Below are positions 43,346 through 56,600 of a stretch of 64,000 bases of DNA, one piece after another; the first letter of the stretch is position 1, and each line of letters starts with the position of its first letter. The stretch lies in the NCBI GenBank assembly GCA_015680685.1, contig MNCI01037851.1, positions 1 to 64,000 of the forward strand, given 5' to 3'. The notes under the pieces are model-generated. The model saw only the letters and a list, made by a program, of their open reading frames with translations. It did not search any database and was not told where the DNA came from. The translations under genes were made by a program, and so were the position numbers. Source of the DNA: Gnetum montanum. Lineage: Eukaryota > Streptophyta > Gnetopsida > Gnetales > Gnetaceae.

Positions 43346-46280
43346 TGTATTTTTTTGTTTGAGAGCCTACTTAACTTATGTAAAAGCGTTGAGGAGATTG
43401 CGTTCATGATCTGGTTTTTTATCACCCTTCTCTTCTTCCATTCGTCCCAGGAGACGAATCTCTTAAGGAAGAGTAGTTTCTGGTTGAGGGCTACATTTTC
43501 TTAGATAGGGGAAGGTGGTTGCATTTGCGTAGCGTCATCCTTTTTAGAGGGTGGGGCCAAGGGCATCGAGGTAAACGGCATAGGCTTGGGAAACCCCAAC
43601 GTAAGCTAGTCCTTGGTTGTACTAGGTGTCATATGCCCGTCTCCTTTCCTGTTAGGTTGTGGTTGGGGCATTGACTTAGAGGGTTGCCCTTACGTAGCAA
43701 GAGCAACTGATGGCTTTGGCACCCTGATGACAAAGGGTGCCCTAGGTTTCAGCACAGATTGGGCTGCGGCTTTACTGATAGTGGGCTACAGGATGATGGT
43801 AGGAGACGGGACTCGAAGAACGAAGGGTTGTCGTTGAACCGCATCCATCGATGTTGATGGGCTTACCGTCTGAGATAGGCGAGGAGGTACACGCAATACG
43901 AAGGGTTATTTTGGTTGAGCCTGGTCAACATCTTCCATACCCACTACATTGATAGTGTACCCTGCGTTATTTGTATTTAACGGGTCTTGGTACACATGCA
44001 TGGATTGATTTTCTAGATGGACTGGACTACTACTATCTAGGATCAGTTTACCTTTATTGATCATGCATTGAATGTCATCTTTCAACACCCAGCAGCAATC
44101 CGTGTCATGGCCACGCAGCTGGTGATAATCACAGAAACGGTCCAGCCTAAAGTTCTTGGGAACTAGCAGTTCATTTGGTAGGGCCAAGGAAGGGTTCTTG
44201 AGTAGCTTGCAATGTCGTCTGTGGCATTTTAGACCCTCCTTGAATACCGTTTTACGTTGAATATGGCCAATTCCCAGCAATTTCTTCAGAAGTTCTGAAG
44301 GCTTTATAGGTAGAGCTGTGTATTTTGACCGATCTTTACACTCAAAATTAGGCTTCAGCTATGGAGGTGCTTCAGGGATGGATGGAGTTTCTTGATCAAC
44401 ATTGTTTGAGCTAGTTGTGGGCTCCGATCTTTACACTTTCTTCTTATTATTTTTCTTCTTGACCCCCTCGGCAACCGCCGTTACGGTCGTTGTCGTAGCT
44501 TTGCCTTTGTCTTACCCTTGTTATGGGCATTTTTGTAAATCACATACACTGGGTCTTTGCTAGCCTCTGCCGCATCTTGAATGCTCTTTATCTGAGTGAA
44601 GGCTTGGCTGAGGGAGCGGGGAGCGAGGTAATATAACTTAGACTTGATAAAGTTATTAACTGCCCCCTTAAAGATTGCCAACAGATGAGCCTCCGTGATG
44701 GGTTCATGGATTTCATTCAAGGTGGCGCTCCATCGCTGTATAAACTTTTGGACTAACTCAAGCGGATCTTGCTTGACTCCCATGAGCTGATCCAGCATGA
44801 CTTCTGGTTTCAGGTTGTACTTGAAACGAGTCACGAACTGAATTAACAACTCTTCCAAAGTTGAGATAGAAGAGCATAGGAGTGCTCGATACCAGTCTAA
44901 AGCTTTACCCGTTAGGGACATAGCAAAGACACAGATGACGACATGCAGCCATTATTGCAATAATAGCAACTCTGACCTGAAAGTGACTAGATGGGCATTG
45001 GGATCGCCTTCCCCATTATATTTTGTAAAATGGGGGAGTGGCATCCCAGGAGGTAACAACAAGATGGGTACTGTCGTACTAATAGGATCGTCATGGTAGA
45101 AATCCATAACCTATATTGTGTCGGAACCAACAGCCTTGAGGCATTTAACTTCCTCAGTAAGGGTCCAAATAAGCTGGAAGGCTTGATCCAGACCCGTAGA
45201 TGGAGAGGTCGTTTGTGGAATGGCCGGAGGAGTCATGCTGGGTGGCAGAATAGGGACAGCAGGTTGGCCTATGTGTGATGTTATCGGGACTGCCCCTACG
45301 GGCTATACAACCTGTGTAATCCACCACCCGGTAGGTGGTGCAGATGAGGTGACAACCGCCGATTGTGCCATAGGATATGCCGCTTGTGTAGCTGGTGGCA
45401 CAAATAATGACCCTGTAGTTAGGTTTACTGCCTACAAGACCTAGTGTTGATGATGAGTGAGATGAGATGTCTGCATAGGCTAGGCTACAAGGGATGATGT
45501 GCTTGGAGCTCACCATGTGGTAGTGGCAGGTCCTGTCGTGTGAGTCGAGATGAATGTAGGTGTTGTGTGTAACTGTGAAGTAGGTATTGCGTGTACATAC
45601 GGTGACATAGGCACAGGTATACGATGAGATGGATTTGCCATTTGTGGTTGCGGAGGAATGACTTGTGAAGGGACACCACCTTGGAGGGTAGCTGGAGAGA
45701 AAAAATGTAGTTGGGGTGAGTGTGGGACTTGGTTAACATTAGGTAATTTCAAGGGCGTGGTAACCATGAACAACAAATTTACACAAGATGTCATGGAGGA
45801 AGGGGCCACAGCCACATCGGCATGACTACCTCCCTCGGAGTGGGAATCTAGATCGTCCTGCCTGTCATGAAGCACTTCATCACGGAACAACTCCTCCTGT
45901 TGTTCTGTCAATGCCTTGGTCATCATCATTTGATCTAAGATCCACTGTTGTTGGTCTGTTAGGTGCATAGTGGTGTCAGGTGAAGGAACAAATTCCTTCC
46001 CATTACAGTATATCAACTCGTATTCTCATTTCTCTTCGAGTTCCTATGGATACATGGGCAAATTTGCCGCAAGCTTAGCACAGAGGAAATTGTAATGTTC
46101 CCTATGCTGAGCGTGTCCCTCAAGCTCTTTATTCTAGAGCCTGAGGGATCGGCATGGTTGCACCAGACTGGTTGGTGTCTCGACCACAGGAGGCATGACT
46201 TGTAGTGTCCAAGGGTTCTCTAGGTTAATAGTGTCAACAACGGTGATTGGTGCAATCGTTCTCTATGCAGCTGAAGAGTA
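43346..46280 (-). pseudogene. gag of element Y
   Basis: Reading leftwards: LENPWTLQVMPP near 46230, a segment NFLCAKLAANLPMYP with in-frame TAGs, the clear frame 45510-46016 (YCNGKEFVPSPDTT, WILDQMMMTKAL), a Pro/Ser/His-rich part, the Retrotrans_gag core (LTGKALDWYRALLCSSISTL, LDQLMGVKQDPLELVQKFIQ; 44481-44921), and a CCHC-like knuckle at 43906-44280 (FCDYHQLRGHDTDCCW). Frameshifts occur near 44490 and 44940. It is closer to Z's gag than to X's, so Y and Z are one subfamily. Confidence 0.8.
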
Positions 46281-46488
46281 ATGACGACAAGGATAATGAT
46301 CACAAGGGCAAAGGCAAGCTAAGGTGAAAATGGGTTTTCTACCCTACAAGATTCCAAAGGAATCATCGAAGCGACCGATCTACACCACACAATCTCGTAA
46401 ACAACCATAGAGGTATTACGTTTATGTCAATCGAAAATGGGTGTAGACAACTTGTAGGATTACCCGTGAAATGCGGATCAGAGGTTTA

Positions 46489-46507
46489 GGCCCTCCTTCT
46501 AGTGCCA
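46489..46507 (-). other. Primer binding site of element Y
   Basis: TGGCACTAGAAGGAGGGCC on the minus strand, 6 bases inside the LTR end at 46514. One transition from the X site. Confidence 0.65.
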
Positions 46508-46513
46508 AAAAAC

Positions 46514-47712
46514 TGTAACGATGGAAAACATCGGTCGCCGGAACTACTAAGCGAAGTTCTGTGTACACAGTTCCAATCTCGGATTCGTGCGAGGGCTGTG
46601 CTGGAGAAAACAAATCCAAGGTGTCCTAAACGGTCTTGTCGATCAGATAGGAACTTACTTAATCAGTAAATTTTGTAATAATCGGATCATGAGATGACGA
46701 TTTCGATGAGGAAATATGATATCGGTAATCTTGAAGGCAATGAGAACGATGTAAACAATTTGAAACAATTGCAAGATCTATGTAAATGGGATGCAATAAA
46801 TTGGATTTAAAGAATGTGCAATCTTGAGATCTGGGATTTAGCTTATAAATGAGTATGTTGAATACAATGATTGTAGGCAGACTTTAGTTTAGACGAAGCG
46901 CATGCCAACAATAAGAAAGCTATTCAGAGATAAAACAAGCAGAGGCTGCTCTACCTCGTTCTAGCCAATCTGGGTGCGAGGGAGTTAGACTCGAAGTAGG
47001 ATGCTTGCCAACTTGAAGTTTTTGGCTCAAAAGCTCTTGTTGATCACCTATGATGTTCTTTCGATTTCCGATTCTCTTTTGTTCTCTCGCTAATCTTGCT
47101 AGCCAAAGAAAATTGCCAATCAAAATAATTTTTTGCCAACCCTTTGATGGTTGTCAACTAGGGTATTTATAAAATTAGGGTTAGGAGAAGAACGCAGTTT
47201 AGATGACGCATGTCCTGAACCCAAAAAATACAGTTGACTTGGTGTATTGCAGTTGAAGCTCATGGCGCTACACTATGTTACGCTCTGAAGCGTAATGTAT
47301 CATAATTTGCCTTTGCTGGGGCTTTGGGAACAAACTGTTCCTTCAGTTATGTTGTAATATGCTAGAGAGCGTATAATGGCATAAGAACTGCCAATGTTTG
47401 AATTTTTCTATCTCCGTTGTTGTGATTGAATTAATTGTCTGCTTACGTTACGCTACGGTATGCTACATTACACTGCATAGCATAATGTGGCATAACATAG
47501 CTAACATGCAAAAAAAATGAAGTGTTGTTGCTACGCATCCCTTGTTTCTTTTTAGTCTTTCTGGAGTCTACTACGCTACGCTGCATTATGTAGTGTAACA
47601 GGCCTTTAGCCGAAAAATAAAACTTGCTAAAATGTGCAACTTGTTGCAAATGTTTGCCTGAACCTGGAGGTTTTCCTAAATCATCGAGGCCTCGAAATTT
47701 CATGGTGTTTCA
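46514..47712 (-). repeat. LTR L4: 5' LTR of element Y
   Basis: Length 1199 bp with intact ends (TGTAACGATGG at 46514, ...GGTGTTTCA at 47712, plus strand). It is closest to L1 by shared blocks. The TATA box is at 47164-47171 (minus). The TTACGCT/AGCGTAA-rich zone is at about 47270-47600. Confidence 0.88.
47164..47171 (-). promoter_or_regulatory. LTR TATA box of element Y
   Basis: TATAAATA on the minus strand, same position as in L1 relative to the LTR ends. Likely core promoter for the Y transcript. Confidence 0.6.
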
Positions 47713-48009
47713 ACCAGGAGAGTCACCATGACTTCTATAGTATTCCCCATGGTCCCTTGATTTATCTTTTTGAGGTTTTAAGGAGCTCCTAGGCCTTAAG
47801 GCCTCCCCTAGTCTAAGACTTACTTCATCTCCTCTAGGATTGTCTACCTTAGGTGAATGTAGTCCTTGAGTGTACTTAGGATGGTCATGAACATATGAAA
47901 CCCCTACATAAGGTTGGTCACTCTAATTTTCTTCAATATATATCTTATTAGTTCTCCAATGAATGTTCTCTCCATAAAATGTATTATTGCTTCCTTGTGA
48001 ACAAGACAT
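47713..48009 (-). pseudogene. N-terminal gag fragment of element V
   Basis: On the minus strand an ATG at 48007-48009 (MSCSQGSNNT) starts a frame parallel to the gag start of element W at 1035. The two share an early RTN motif and an SDxGVSYxHxH-like block (YVGVSYVHDH here). It is cut at 47713 by the insertion of element Y. One stop is present. The remainder of this gag is not in the window. Confidence 0.6.
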
Positions 48010-48112
48010 TTTTGTTAGTTAATGATGTGTGTGACTTAAAATTTTTTGAAAGATAGATCATTAATGCATTTACAACAATCGTGTATGATATAACTAATCT
48101 AGGTAACTAGCA

Positions 48113-48133
48113 CCATCCCTGGCAACAGTGCCA
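48113..48133 (-). other. Primer binding site of element V, tRNA-Asp-like
   Basis: TGGCACTGTTGCCAGGGATGG on the minus strand, close to the tRNA-Asp primer complement. It directly follows the LTR end at 48135 and precedes the gag start. Confidence 0.7.
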
Positions 48134-48134
48134 A

Positions 48135-49020
48135 TGATAAGTGGGGAGGTACCTTATACATACAACCATATGAATCACAAACATTCACACACAATCTGGT
48201 TGAATTTTATGGATGGGACTAGTTGTGGCATCTAGATCATTTTGCCTTGATCACAATTTGCTATCTTCCCACTTAGACTAGTGGTAGCTTTATCATGTAT
48301 GGTTTAGTCTAGAGTGAGGCATATGATTCTTGATGTTGTTTCAAGCTTATGCTACTACTAATGACAATAAAGAAATCAATTATTTAACTAATTAGTAATA
48401 GAAACCCAGCTTGCTATACACGTCCTCAACCCACGTATCCACTACTAGGATTACCAAGCACTATGTTATTGGATGAACCAAGCAATAACACTACTAGAAT
48501 TACCAAGAAAATATGTGTTTATGCTCGAAACTAGTTGTGCTCATTCCACCAATTCATTAACATGCATGGAAACATAAATATTAACTAAGTACATATAATA
48601 TAAATTGCATTAAAAGTAGATTTAACCTTAGTCGAAGTGTTGTAATGAATAAGAATCAATCTTGATCTTATTGTCATCCATGGAATGTGTCTAGGTACAT
48701 TTCCAATCGAATAAGATACTGTACAACTAACTCATATCCACACTACGAGCACTCATTGACTGTTCTCTAAGACTACAAAATAAAACTACAAGAGTTTGGC
48801 TACTCTATTGACAAAAATTTTTTTAAACATGGCAGGTGAGTGCATATTTATAGACATTATTGTGGAGCTACGTTGGCAAGGCATCATAAACATAGCAAAT
48901 GCTATGTCGATGCAGCCTTGTCAACAAGGCAACACTACGTTGATAGGGCCACGTCGACAAGGGCCTGTTGATGCAACACTTTGATGCTTCATCAATCTTC
49001 ATGGTGATGAAAATCTAGCT
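48135..49020 (-). repeat. 5' LTR of element V (outer border uncertain)
   Basis: The inner end is fixed by the primer site. The segment to ~48700 is related to the W LTR. A minus-strand TATA box (TATAAATATG) lies around 48845-48855. Upstream of it are several short TTGTCGAC/GTCGACG-type palindromic motifs (48910-48970, echoed at 49880). I could not locate the outer LTR end. Confidence 0.5.
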
Positions 49021-50350
49021 TGTGGGTGGGTGGTGTATGTTCTACAATCCTTCCAAATGTGTTTAATTTGCTCAATCTAGTTCTAGATGTTACTACAATA
49101 GGTTCTCCATGCTCATGATAATCAACATTGAAATGAAAAATGTCTCTGGGCTCTAAGGTCTACTCTAAAAATCTTTAGTTTGGAGGAGTCTCAAAATGAT
49201 CTAAAAAATCCCCAAAATGATCTTGATTCTTATTTTTACAAGTCATCATTAACTATTACTATGTTAATTAGTTTTTTCCAAGCATCCTAGGCAGTTACAT
49301 AGCATATTTGACCATTTTCATGGCCCAAAACTATAGCATATTGGCCACTAGCGTTTTTGACTTTTTGCACTACAATTGGTAGCATTTTTTATATTTGAGT
49401 GTAAATACGCTAGCATAATGAAATTCATAGCTTATTTAACAATGTTGGCCATGAATTTCATTTTACATCTTAAAAATGGTCATAATTTTTGCCAAAACAA
49501 GGCCACAATGTAGTATTCTTAATGGGAAAGTAAGGTAATTTTTCCTACTCTTGAGTCCGATCAAAATTACAGTTAAAAGTTTTGCTACCAAGCTTCTATA
49601 TTGATGACATAGACATGAAGTTTCCTTGAGATGTTTCAGCTTGCTTAATCAATCATCCCAATAGCATTCCACCATCTAGTTTTGCTCTATTTGGCATCAT
49701 AACTTTGTCCAAATCCACTGGAATTACTTCTCCTAAGCTAAACCTACGCTCTTCTATGTTGTTGTCATTATTCTCCATCTTTTTGGTGTCCATTGGAATT
49801 TTGTTTTGTTTCAAAAATTGTCTAAAAATCCTTCATTTTTTAATGTGAAAAATAGTTAAGGATAGCTATGTCAATGTAGCCCCGTCGACGTAGTATAAAA
49901 AGTCTATACATATGCATGACACTTAGCTTATTTTTCACCATTTTCCCACAAAGCTAGAGGAGTTTTGCAATTTTCAGTGGCCAAGAACCTTATCAATATC
50001 CTAACTCACAAACTACTAATCCGTTTTCACCCATTTTTCAACCCTTGTGCTACTAGATGTAAGCTTTACATTGTGGGGAATACAAATATTTGGTTTTCTC
50101 AGAAAATTTTTCAAAATTTTTCTAACTCTCCATGGTTAATCCATTAAAATAATATTAATTTAATCATCATAAAGAGTTAAGACTAACAAACAAACTTTGA
50201 TAGCTAAAGAATAAAATAATGTTAAAATAATATACCTAGCAAAGAACACAAACAAGCATTTAAACAATCAACCCTTAATAACCTATCATTAAAACATAAC
50301 CTAATCTAATAGAGAAACGTAGTTAAATAATTAAAGGTTATGAACCGAAA
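49021..50350. other. AT-rich repeat-derived spacer, no gene
   Basis: No supportable coding region. It is probably further LTR/U3 or flanking element sequence. A promoter-like TATAAAAAG and a GTCGACGTAG motif lie near 49880-49905. Confidence 0.4.
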
Positions 50351-51180
50351 AGTTGATCGTGGGTTATGTTATGATCACAAATGACAATAGTACAAGGACC
50401 ATAAGCAAGAGGGCTTTCACAACCCAAGGAAAAGCAACCCCAAAGAAGAAGAGGCCAATAATAGCAACAACCATAGTAGCCCTAAGAGCAAGTAGCTAAG
50501 GCCACCCATGCCACTAGACCTCTTTGGAAGGAGCCCGAAGTAGAATCTATCAAATAGATTTCCACTACAAAAATAGACCAATCACAGAAGAATGAGGCTC
50601 CTAGGCCATGGCCTACCCTAAAGGTCACCCTCACTAATGCCTTTTTAAAATGCATTAAAACCAAGAAGGTCTAAAGTTCCATTCTCTAGAAGCTAAACTT
50701 TGGATCCTTCTTGAAAGTAGCACCATAAGAGGTCTGCACACAACTGCAATGATCTCCGTTGTTGCCCATTCTCTCTAATAGTAGAAAATGGTACAAGAGG
50801 CTTACTTATTCTAGACCAACTAACAAGGAGATGTGTTGATAAAGATCAAGGATGTAACCATCTCCTATTTAGCTAAGGCCATAGTAAAGGCTCTCAGTTT
50901 TCCCAACACAAGTAAAAAGTTGGCTAAAATATCAACACAGGTAGACCTAGAATCCAAGAAGAATTGGATTAGTGATGCTATGGGATGAACTGTAAAGAAT
51001 AAAATTCCCTCACAAAGGTGGAGAGAGCATATTTCAAGATTACAGCCTATCACCTAAACCTGATGATGAGGTCTAGTAAGGTGACCATATTTTCTACTAA
51101 GGCATGCATTACTCTAAGTGGGAAATTCCTAGTTAACCTAACCCAGCTAGAGGAATTGCATTTTCATCTAGATGGATTCT
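50351..51180. other. Decayed element sequence, no gene recognised
   Basis: Purine-rich, once-coding looking sequence (e.g. about 50400-50660) broken by many stops in every frame. No domain recognised. Confidence 0.3.
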
Positions 51181-51189
51181 GCTTCATTT

Positions 51190-51795
51190 GCCATATCATG
51201 TTCTACAAACATCAACATGACATCAACATATGTCATGTCAACACCTCGTACACATCAACCAGAGGTCAAGTTAGCATACCATATCAACATTGCAATGTCA
51301 ACTTCTATCACATCATTGTGATGTTGGCAAGCTCTCACATCAACTTTTAGAGGTGTCTTGTAAGGATAACTACTATCTCGATGAATCCATTATGTCACAT
51401 TAACATATGTCACGTCAGCATAACTTTTGTGCTACATCAACTCATAGAACTAGGTCATGAAGTAGAAATTCAGCCCTACAAGGTTGCTTTATCATGTCAT
51501 CAGTGCCATGATGACTTTGCCACTTCAACTTCTTGCCATGTCAACTTTTTGAGTCAATTTGAAGGATCAAATTTCTCCTCTACAAATCAGCTCTACCACG
51601 TAAGCTCTGACACATCAGCATTTGTCATGACAATGTTAGTGACATCATCGTGACATCAACGTTGTGCCATGTTAGCATGCATAGGCATTTTATGAAGATA
51701 AAATTCAACTTCATGAACTAGCTCTACCACCTCAACATAGTAACACATCATCACCGACACATCAACATCCTACCACATCAGCATGTAGAGCTCAT
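51190..51795. repeat. Irregular CATCAAC/CATGTCAAC-rich repeat region
   Basis: Dozens of short ACATCAACAT, CATGTCAAC and CACATCA words recur at irregular 10-30 base spacing without a fixed period. The two open frames here (51018-51350, 51381-51653) are a by-product of this composition. Confidence 0.6.
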
Positions 51796-51989
51796 TCATG
51801 AGGCCACATTCTAGCCTCATTAAAGAGTAAATGAGGCTCAATCAACTGAATCAAATCATTAAAAAGCATGCAATTACAAGAAGTTACTTAGCAATTAGAA
51901 ATTAAATAGCTTTAAATCTAAATTTAATGAATCATGCTCTCTTAAGGGAATGCAATTATAATTGAAGAAGCTCAAAATGTGGAGGATTT

Positions 51990-53216
51990 ATAGGATAATT
52001 ATTCAACATCCTATCTGAATAAGACACTCGGTAGCTATAGCATTTAATTTGTATGGTAGTTGTAACTAAATTCCCATAGTGGTTGTAACTAATTTTAATT
52101 TCCCATCATGTTTGTAACTACCAAGAATCCACTATAAAAAGAACTTCAAGGGTAGAATAAGGAGAGGAACTTAGAAGAAGTATTGAAGATTGCTTGTAAC
52201 AATGGCTTGCTAATTGCATCATCAATTCAACTGCTTTGTTTAAATCCTGTGAGTTTTTTTTTCTTCTCATTTTGTCTTAGTTGCTTAGCTAATAGTTTAG
52301 ATAGTACTATGCTTGGCATTTAATTTTGGGATTTTCTCATTGCTCTTATAACTCTACTTTCATGCAATTCTAGACTTCTATTTGTTTTCCATATAAGAGC
52401 TTATATTTTCCTTTGAAAAGCATCTTAAGTAATTTAATAGCAATGTCTTTATGAGATTGCCTATTTGAGTGAAGAGGGTCTAGAAAATCTTTGATATTTT
52501 GAGTTGACTTAATATAGTTTCAATTTTAAAGTTTTTCCTTCATGTTCAATCTTGAAATTGTTATACCTTTTTTGATAGTTCTATTATTATAATTCTTGAC
52601 AACTATTAAGTAGCCATATAATAGCTTGTATTTTGTTTTTTACAAAGCACTTTGGTAGGTTAATATGAGTGTCTTTTATGAAATTGCTTGTTGAGCTTAG
52701 AGGGTTTGGACAATTTGTAACACTTTAGGCTAAATTGGAATAGCTTTATTTCAAAATGTTTTCTCATGTTCAGTTTATCTCACTTAAATTTTTGAGATTC
52801 CACACAAATCTATTTTCTTCTCTTTTGGACTTTTCTCTTTGGGAAAAATTAGGAGTAGATTTCTATAGAATTGTGCTTGAACATTTTGGTGAAATTTTAT
52901 ATGTTTCAAGAAACATACTATAGGGACTATATAAACTAAGTGACTTGACAAAATTGGAATCCTTAATGACTCACAATATTCAACAAGGTTAGCTGAATTT
53001 CTATTATAATAGCTAGTTATAGTTTCATACACAAACCCAAGCATTTCAATATTCATGATAGCAAACACACATTTACACTTAGTTTTCTCTATTGCCACTG
53101 AGTTTATTTTGAGGTATCTAGGCACCTAAAATCAAGATTGAAGGAACACCTTCATTTCCCATGATCCTAGTCACGAGACCAAAGTAAACATTAGCAATCC
53201 CAAATGGTCACCAACA
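51990..53216 (+). repeat. LTR-like repeat related to the end of the 36661-39697 insertion
   Basis: It has GTAGTTGTAACTA-like repeats, a TATA box (ACTATAAAAAGAAC, about 52130), TTTAGATAGTA and TTTTGGGATTTT blocks shared with 38930-38980, and it ends with CCAAATGGTCACCAACA at 53216, as at 39681-39697. The left border is not found. It interrupts, or abuts, the LTR piece that starts at 53217. Confidence 0.55.
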
Positions 53217-53636
53217 GTAATCCTGGTAGTAGATACTTGGTATGCCCAATAGTATACACTTGCTAACCTAGCAACATAATATAAGTTTAGGATGTGTATG
53301 GCAAGTGGGAATAGATAGTCCACCTTAGGATAGTTAATTAATGAAATAGTTAGTTATTTAATTAATTCCATTATTAAACATTCATTTTAATCATCTAGAA
53401 ATTAGGATTAAAATATAATAAAATAAATATAAAAATGAACATCTTATGCCTCAATCACACTTAACCATATGCACAGTATAACACAAGTATGGATTGGGAA
53501 GAGACTTGCAACTACAAAATTCACTATTTAGGAATATCGACAACTTAGGTAACTAAGTGCATGGAATTTGACTGAATCACATGTGAATGCTTATGATTCA
53601 TATGGTTGGGTGTAGGAACTATCCACCACTCATTAA
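53217..53636 (+). repeat. LTR 3' part, W/V-related family
   Basis: It opens with GTAATCCTGGTAGTAGATAC, similar to the GGTAATCCTAGTAGT block of the V LTR, and closes with a GATTCATATGGTTGGGTGTAGG block followed by CCACTCATTA, as in the W and V LTR ends. What follows does not match a primer site, so it is probably a 3' or solo LTR remnant. Confidence 0.5.
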
Positions 53637-56600
53637 TGTCTTTCCTCCTAATGCTGAGATAAATGCATTTTGCTACAAACTCATTATGTGACCCCTAGTT
53701 AAGTTACAATGTAGGTCATGATGTATGAAAATGTCCCTACCACTGCTATCATCAAGAAGAGATGATGCAACAAAAAGATTGAGCTAAAATGCAAAGCAAA
53801 AACTCATGAAAATGATGAATTACAAATTGATTGTCAAAAACTAGGGTTAAATTGACAACACATGGAATATGATTAAATTAGTAATGCAGACCATCACAAA
53901 AGAAAAGCAAGTATAAGAAGGTAAGCTTCTTATTAAAATTAATTGAATCAAGAATATTTCCTCTACCTTGAAAGATTAGTCACCAAAGCTTTAACATGCA
54001 AGAATAGATTCAAATCTAAAAATCACTGATCTACCAAGTACAACCATAAGCAAAAGAATAGAGAGATAGAGCAATGCATAATTAATGCCAAAAGAGCCAG
54101 AATTGCCAAGTATTTATAGGCATAAAAGATAGGATTTGGGAAACTTCAAAAATAAGGAATTAATGATTTTTTCTAGAAAATTAGGTAACATATATCCATA
54201 AAAATGTCTAATGGCCAACCAATGGATTAAAGTCATCAAGAGAGTACTATAATGAGTCACATGTCCAAGAATGGGTTCTAAGATAAAATAAAAGAATAAC
54301 TTGAATAAACTTAAAATATTTATTAACATGTCTTATAACCATATTCTTACATTATTTTAAAAGCTTAGAATAAAATAAAATATGAAATTATAAATTTAAA
54401 CTTAAATAAAATACTAATAATGGACTACCATCATCCTTCCAACCCATCCAACTTTGAAGCAATAAGAATTAGTAGAGACAATCACAAAATAATCTCTAAT
54501 AAGAAATAATAAATAATAAATACCATAGTATCACATGTAAGCAAAGGGTTAAGATTCTAAATCTTATGATACATAATAATTAGGATAGCTCAAGTACAAG
54601 TTTCAATAACATAAAAGAAGGGATATTAACATACTATAGCAATTTATAATATATCATTAGATAACAAAACATAACATTAATCTTAAAGACCAAGCATAAA
54701 AATACATAACAAAGCAAAGATTCTAAGCTGTAGAACACTTGAGTGCTACACTGTGGAACTATGGTACACCCTTGCACAAATTTTGATTAAGGCCCCTTGA
54801 CTGTTAGCCTTTCTTAGTAGTCACTTATAATGTTGTCCATGTGGGAAGTGAATCCTTCCCTAAGCAAGAGTCCTTGTAACTTGGGACTCATGGCTAAATT
54901 TGGATTGAGATATATGCCACCTCTTCTCAATGCAATTTTCTTCATTTGGTGTGCTCAAACAGTGTTGACATTAAATCTTATTAACAATTGTCTCTCTATT
55001 CTAATGGCATGGATTATTCTCCTCATTCACTATCCCTCAATTATTGATATATTTTATCCAATTTAAATTATACATATGTTTCCTCTTGATGTTCTGAATG
55101 TTGTTAAATGGTTATGTTCAGTTTGAGCTTTTGATCTAAGTACCAAAATTTTTGGAACTCATAATAGAGACAAGGTGCAATAACAAATTTTCAATGTGAA
55201 ATTCCTAACAAAAGTAGTAGTGAAGAAAGCTTAGAGTTCCTCGAATTCTTAAGTAGTATTTGGTTCATTGAAATTTCTCTTGATTTAATTACTCCAAATG
55301 GTCCTTTGGATTTCTTTGATAGTCCTCCCCTACCTCAAGCCTTACAAGGACTTATGACAAAAGTTAGTGGCTAGTAGATCAATCCTAGCTATCCTTCATT
55401 TAGCATTCTATTGAAAACCATTGAGGACCTAGTCCTCTTAGTGGCTATTTACTGACAAATGATGTTGGTAACTTATGTCTCATTCTATGAAAGAAAACCA
55501 AAAAGTTGAGGCCTCATCCATTTCATATGATTGAATATTTGTGTAGTGCCTTGCAAGATCATAGAAGTAGGGCTTGATCTTTATGTAATCTAAACTTCTG
55601 TCATGATATCTACAAAGGAGGACATATTAGCACATTGCTTTTTATCCTTGAAGTTACATAAAATGATGGGTAAGATCTTTCAATTAATGTCTTTCCACAT
55701 TGTTGAGTAGTTATGCAGTGTGACAATGTTAGTTTGGTGACCTTCCTTGACATATATGATGGATAGGATGCAGGTTAGATGGTGGACTCACTTTGGGATG
55801 AAACCTTATGATGATGATCTTTCAAATCTTTCTTTCAATTTGACAAAAACACAATTTCAAGGTAATCAGTTTTTGTTGTTATTCAAATATTCCTAGCCTA
55901 ACAAATGCTATAAATCTTAAGAACTTAGATGTTCCTTAAATTTTGGCAAAGATTTTATCCTATGGAAGCTTGATAAGTGCTTCCCTTCATTGTAAATTAC
56001 TTAACAAAGAATAGTAGTTATCTTGTTCCCAGGGTGATCAAATTTTTCAATAAAGTTTAGATGATTCTTCCTTGTGTGGCTATAGTTACTATGGTTAATG
56101 GTTTGAAATGGGGATAAACTTAGGGTCAATCCCTTGACTAACCTTGGTTCACTACAACATTTAAGCAATTAAACTCTATTGTTGAACATACTTGATATTT
56201 TTAGATGGTTGAGAATGAATGGAATGTCTTAATTACATCTTAGAGAATTTTTCCGAGCAAATTTGACCTTCTTCATTGATATTAACATAGGTGTGTTGTC
56301 CCATAATGATAGTTTGGTTTATGAAGCTATTCAATCTTATGATTGCAAGGTTCGAAAAATTAACATACCTATGAACCTTGTTTGGGACGAGGACATTGTG
56401 TTTCTTCCTTCCCACTAGTATGGAATTATGAGCTTAAAACAATGGATTTGGTATAAACTCAATTATCCACTACTTCATTAGTTGGATTAGAAAGACTCCT
56501 TGGTCTTGAGGTCAAAAGTAAAACTTGGGATTCAAATAAACTTTGGGTTTGCTTGTTAAGACATTGTTCCTATGGAACATGCTCTCTTTAAGATGAAGTC

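Larger units (their letters stand above)
10385..47712 (-). mobile_element. Element Y: Tat-type Ty3/gypsy retrotransposon (~20 kb) split by X and by a 3-kb insertion
   Basis: 5' LTR 46514-47712, primer site, gag, protease, antisense gene, RT/RNase H up to 32070, then (after nested X, 14926-32064) second RNase H, integrase, 3' UTR, polypurine tract and 3' LTR 10385-11571. Leaving out X and one duplication, the element is about 20.2 kb, 3 kb of which is the insertion at 36661. Its own target duplication cannot be tested because the left LTR continues into element Z. The right flank begins ACCAG (47713). Confidence 0.85.
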
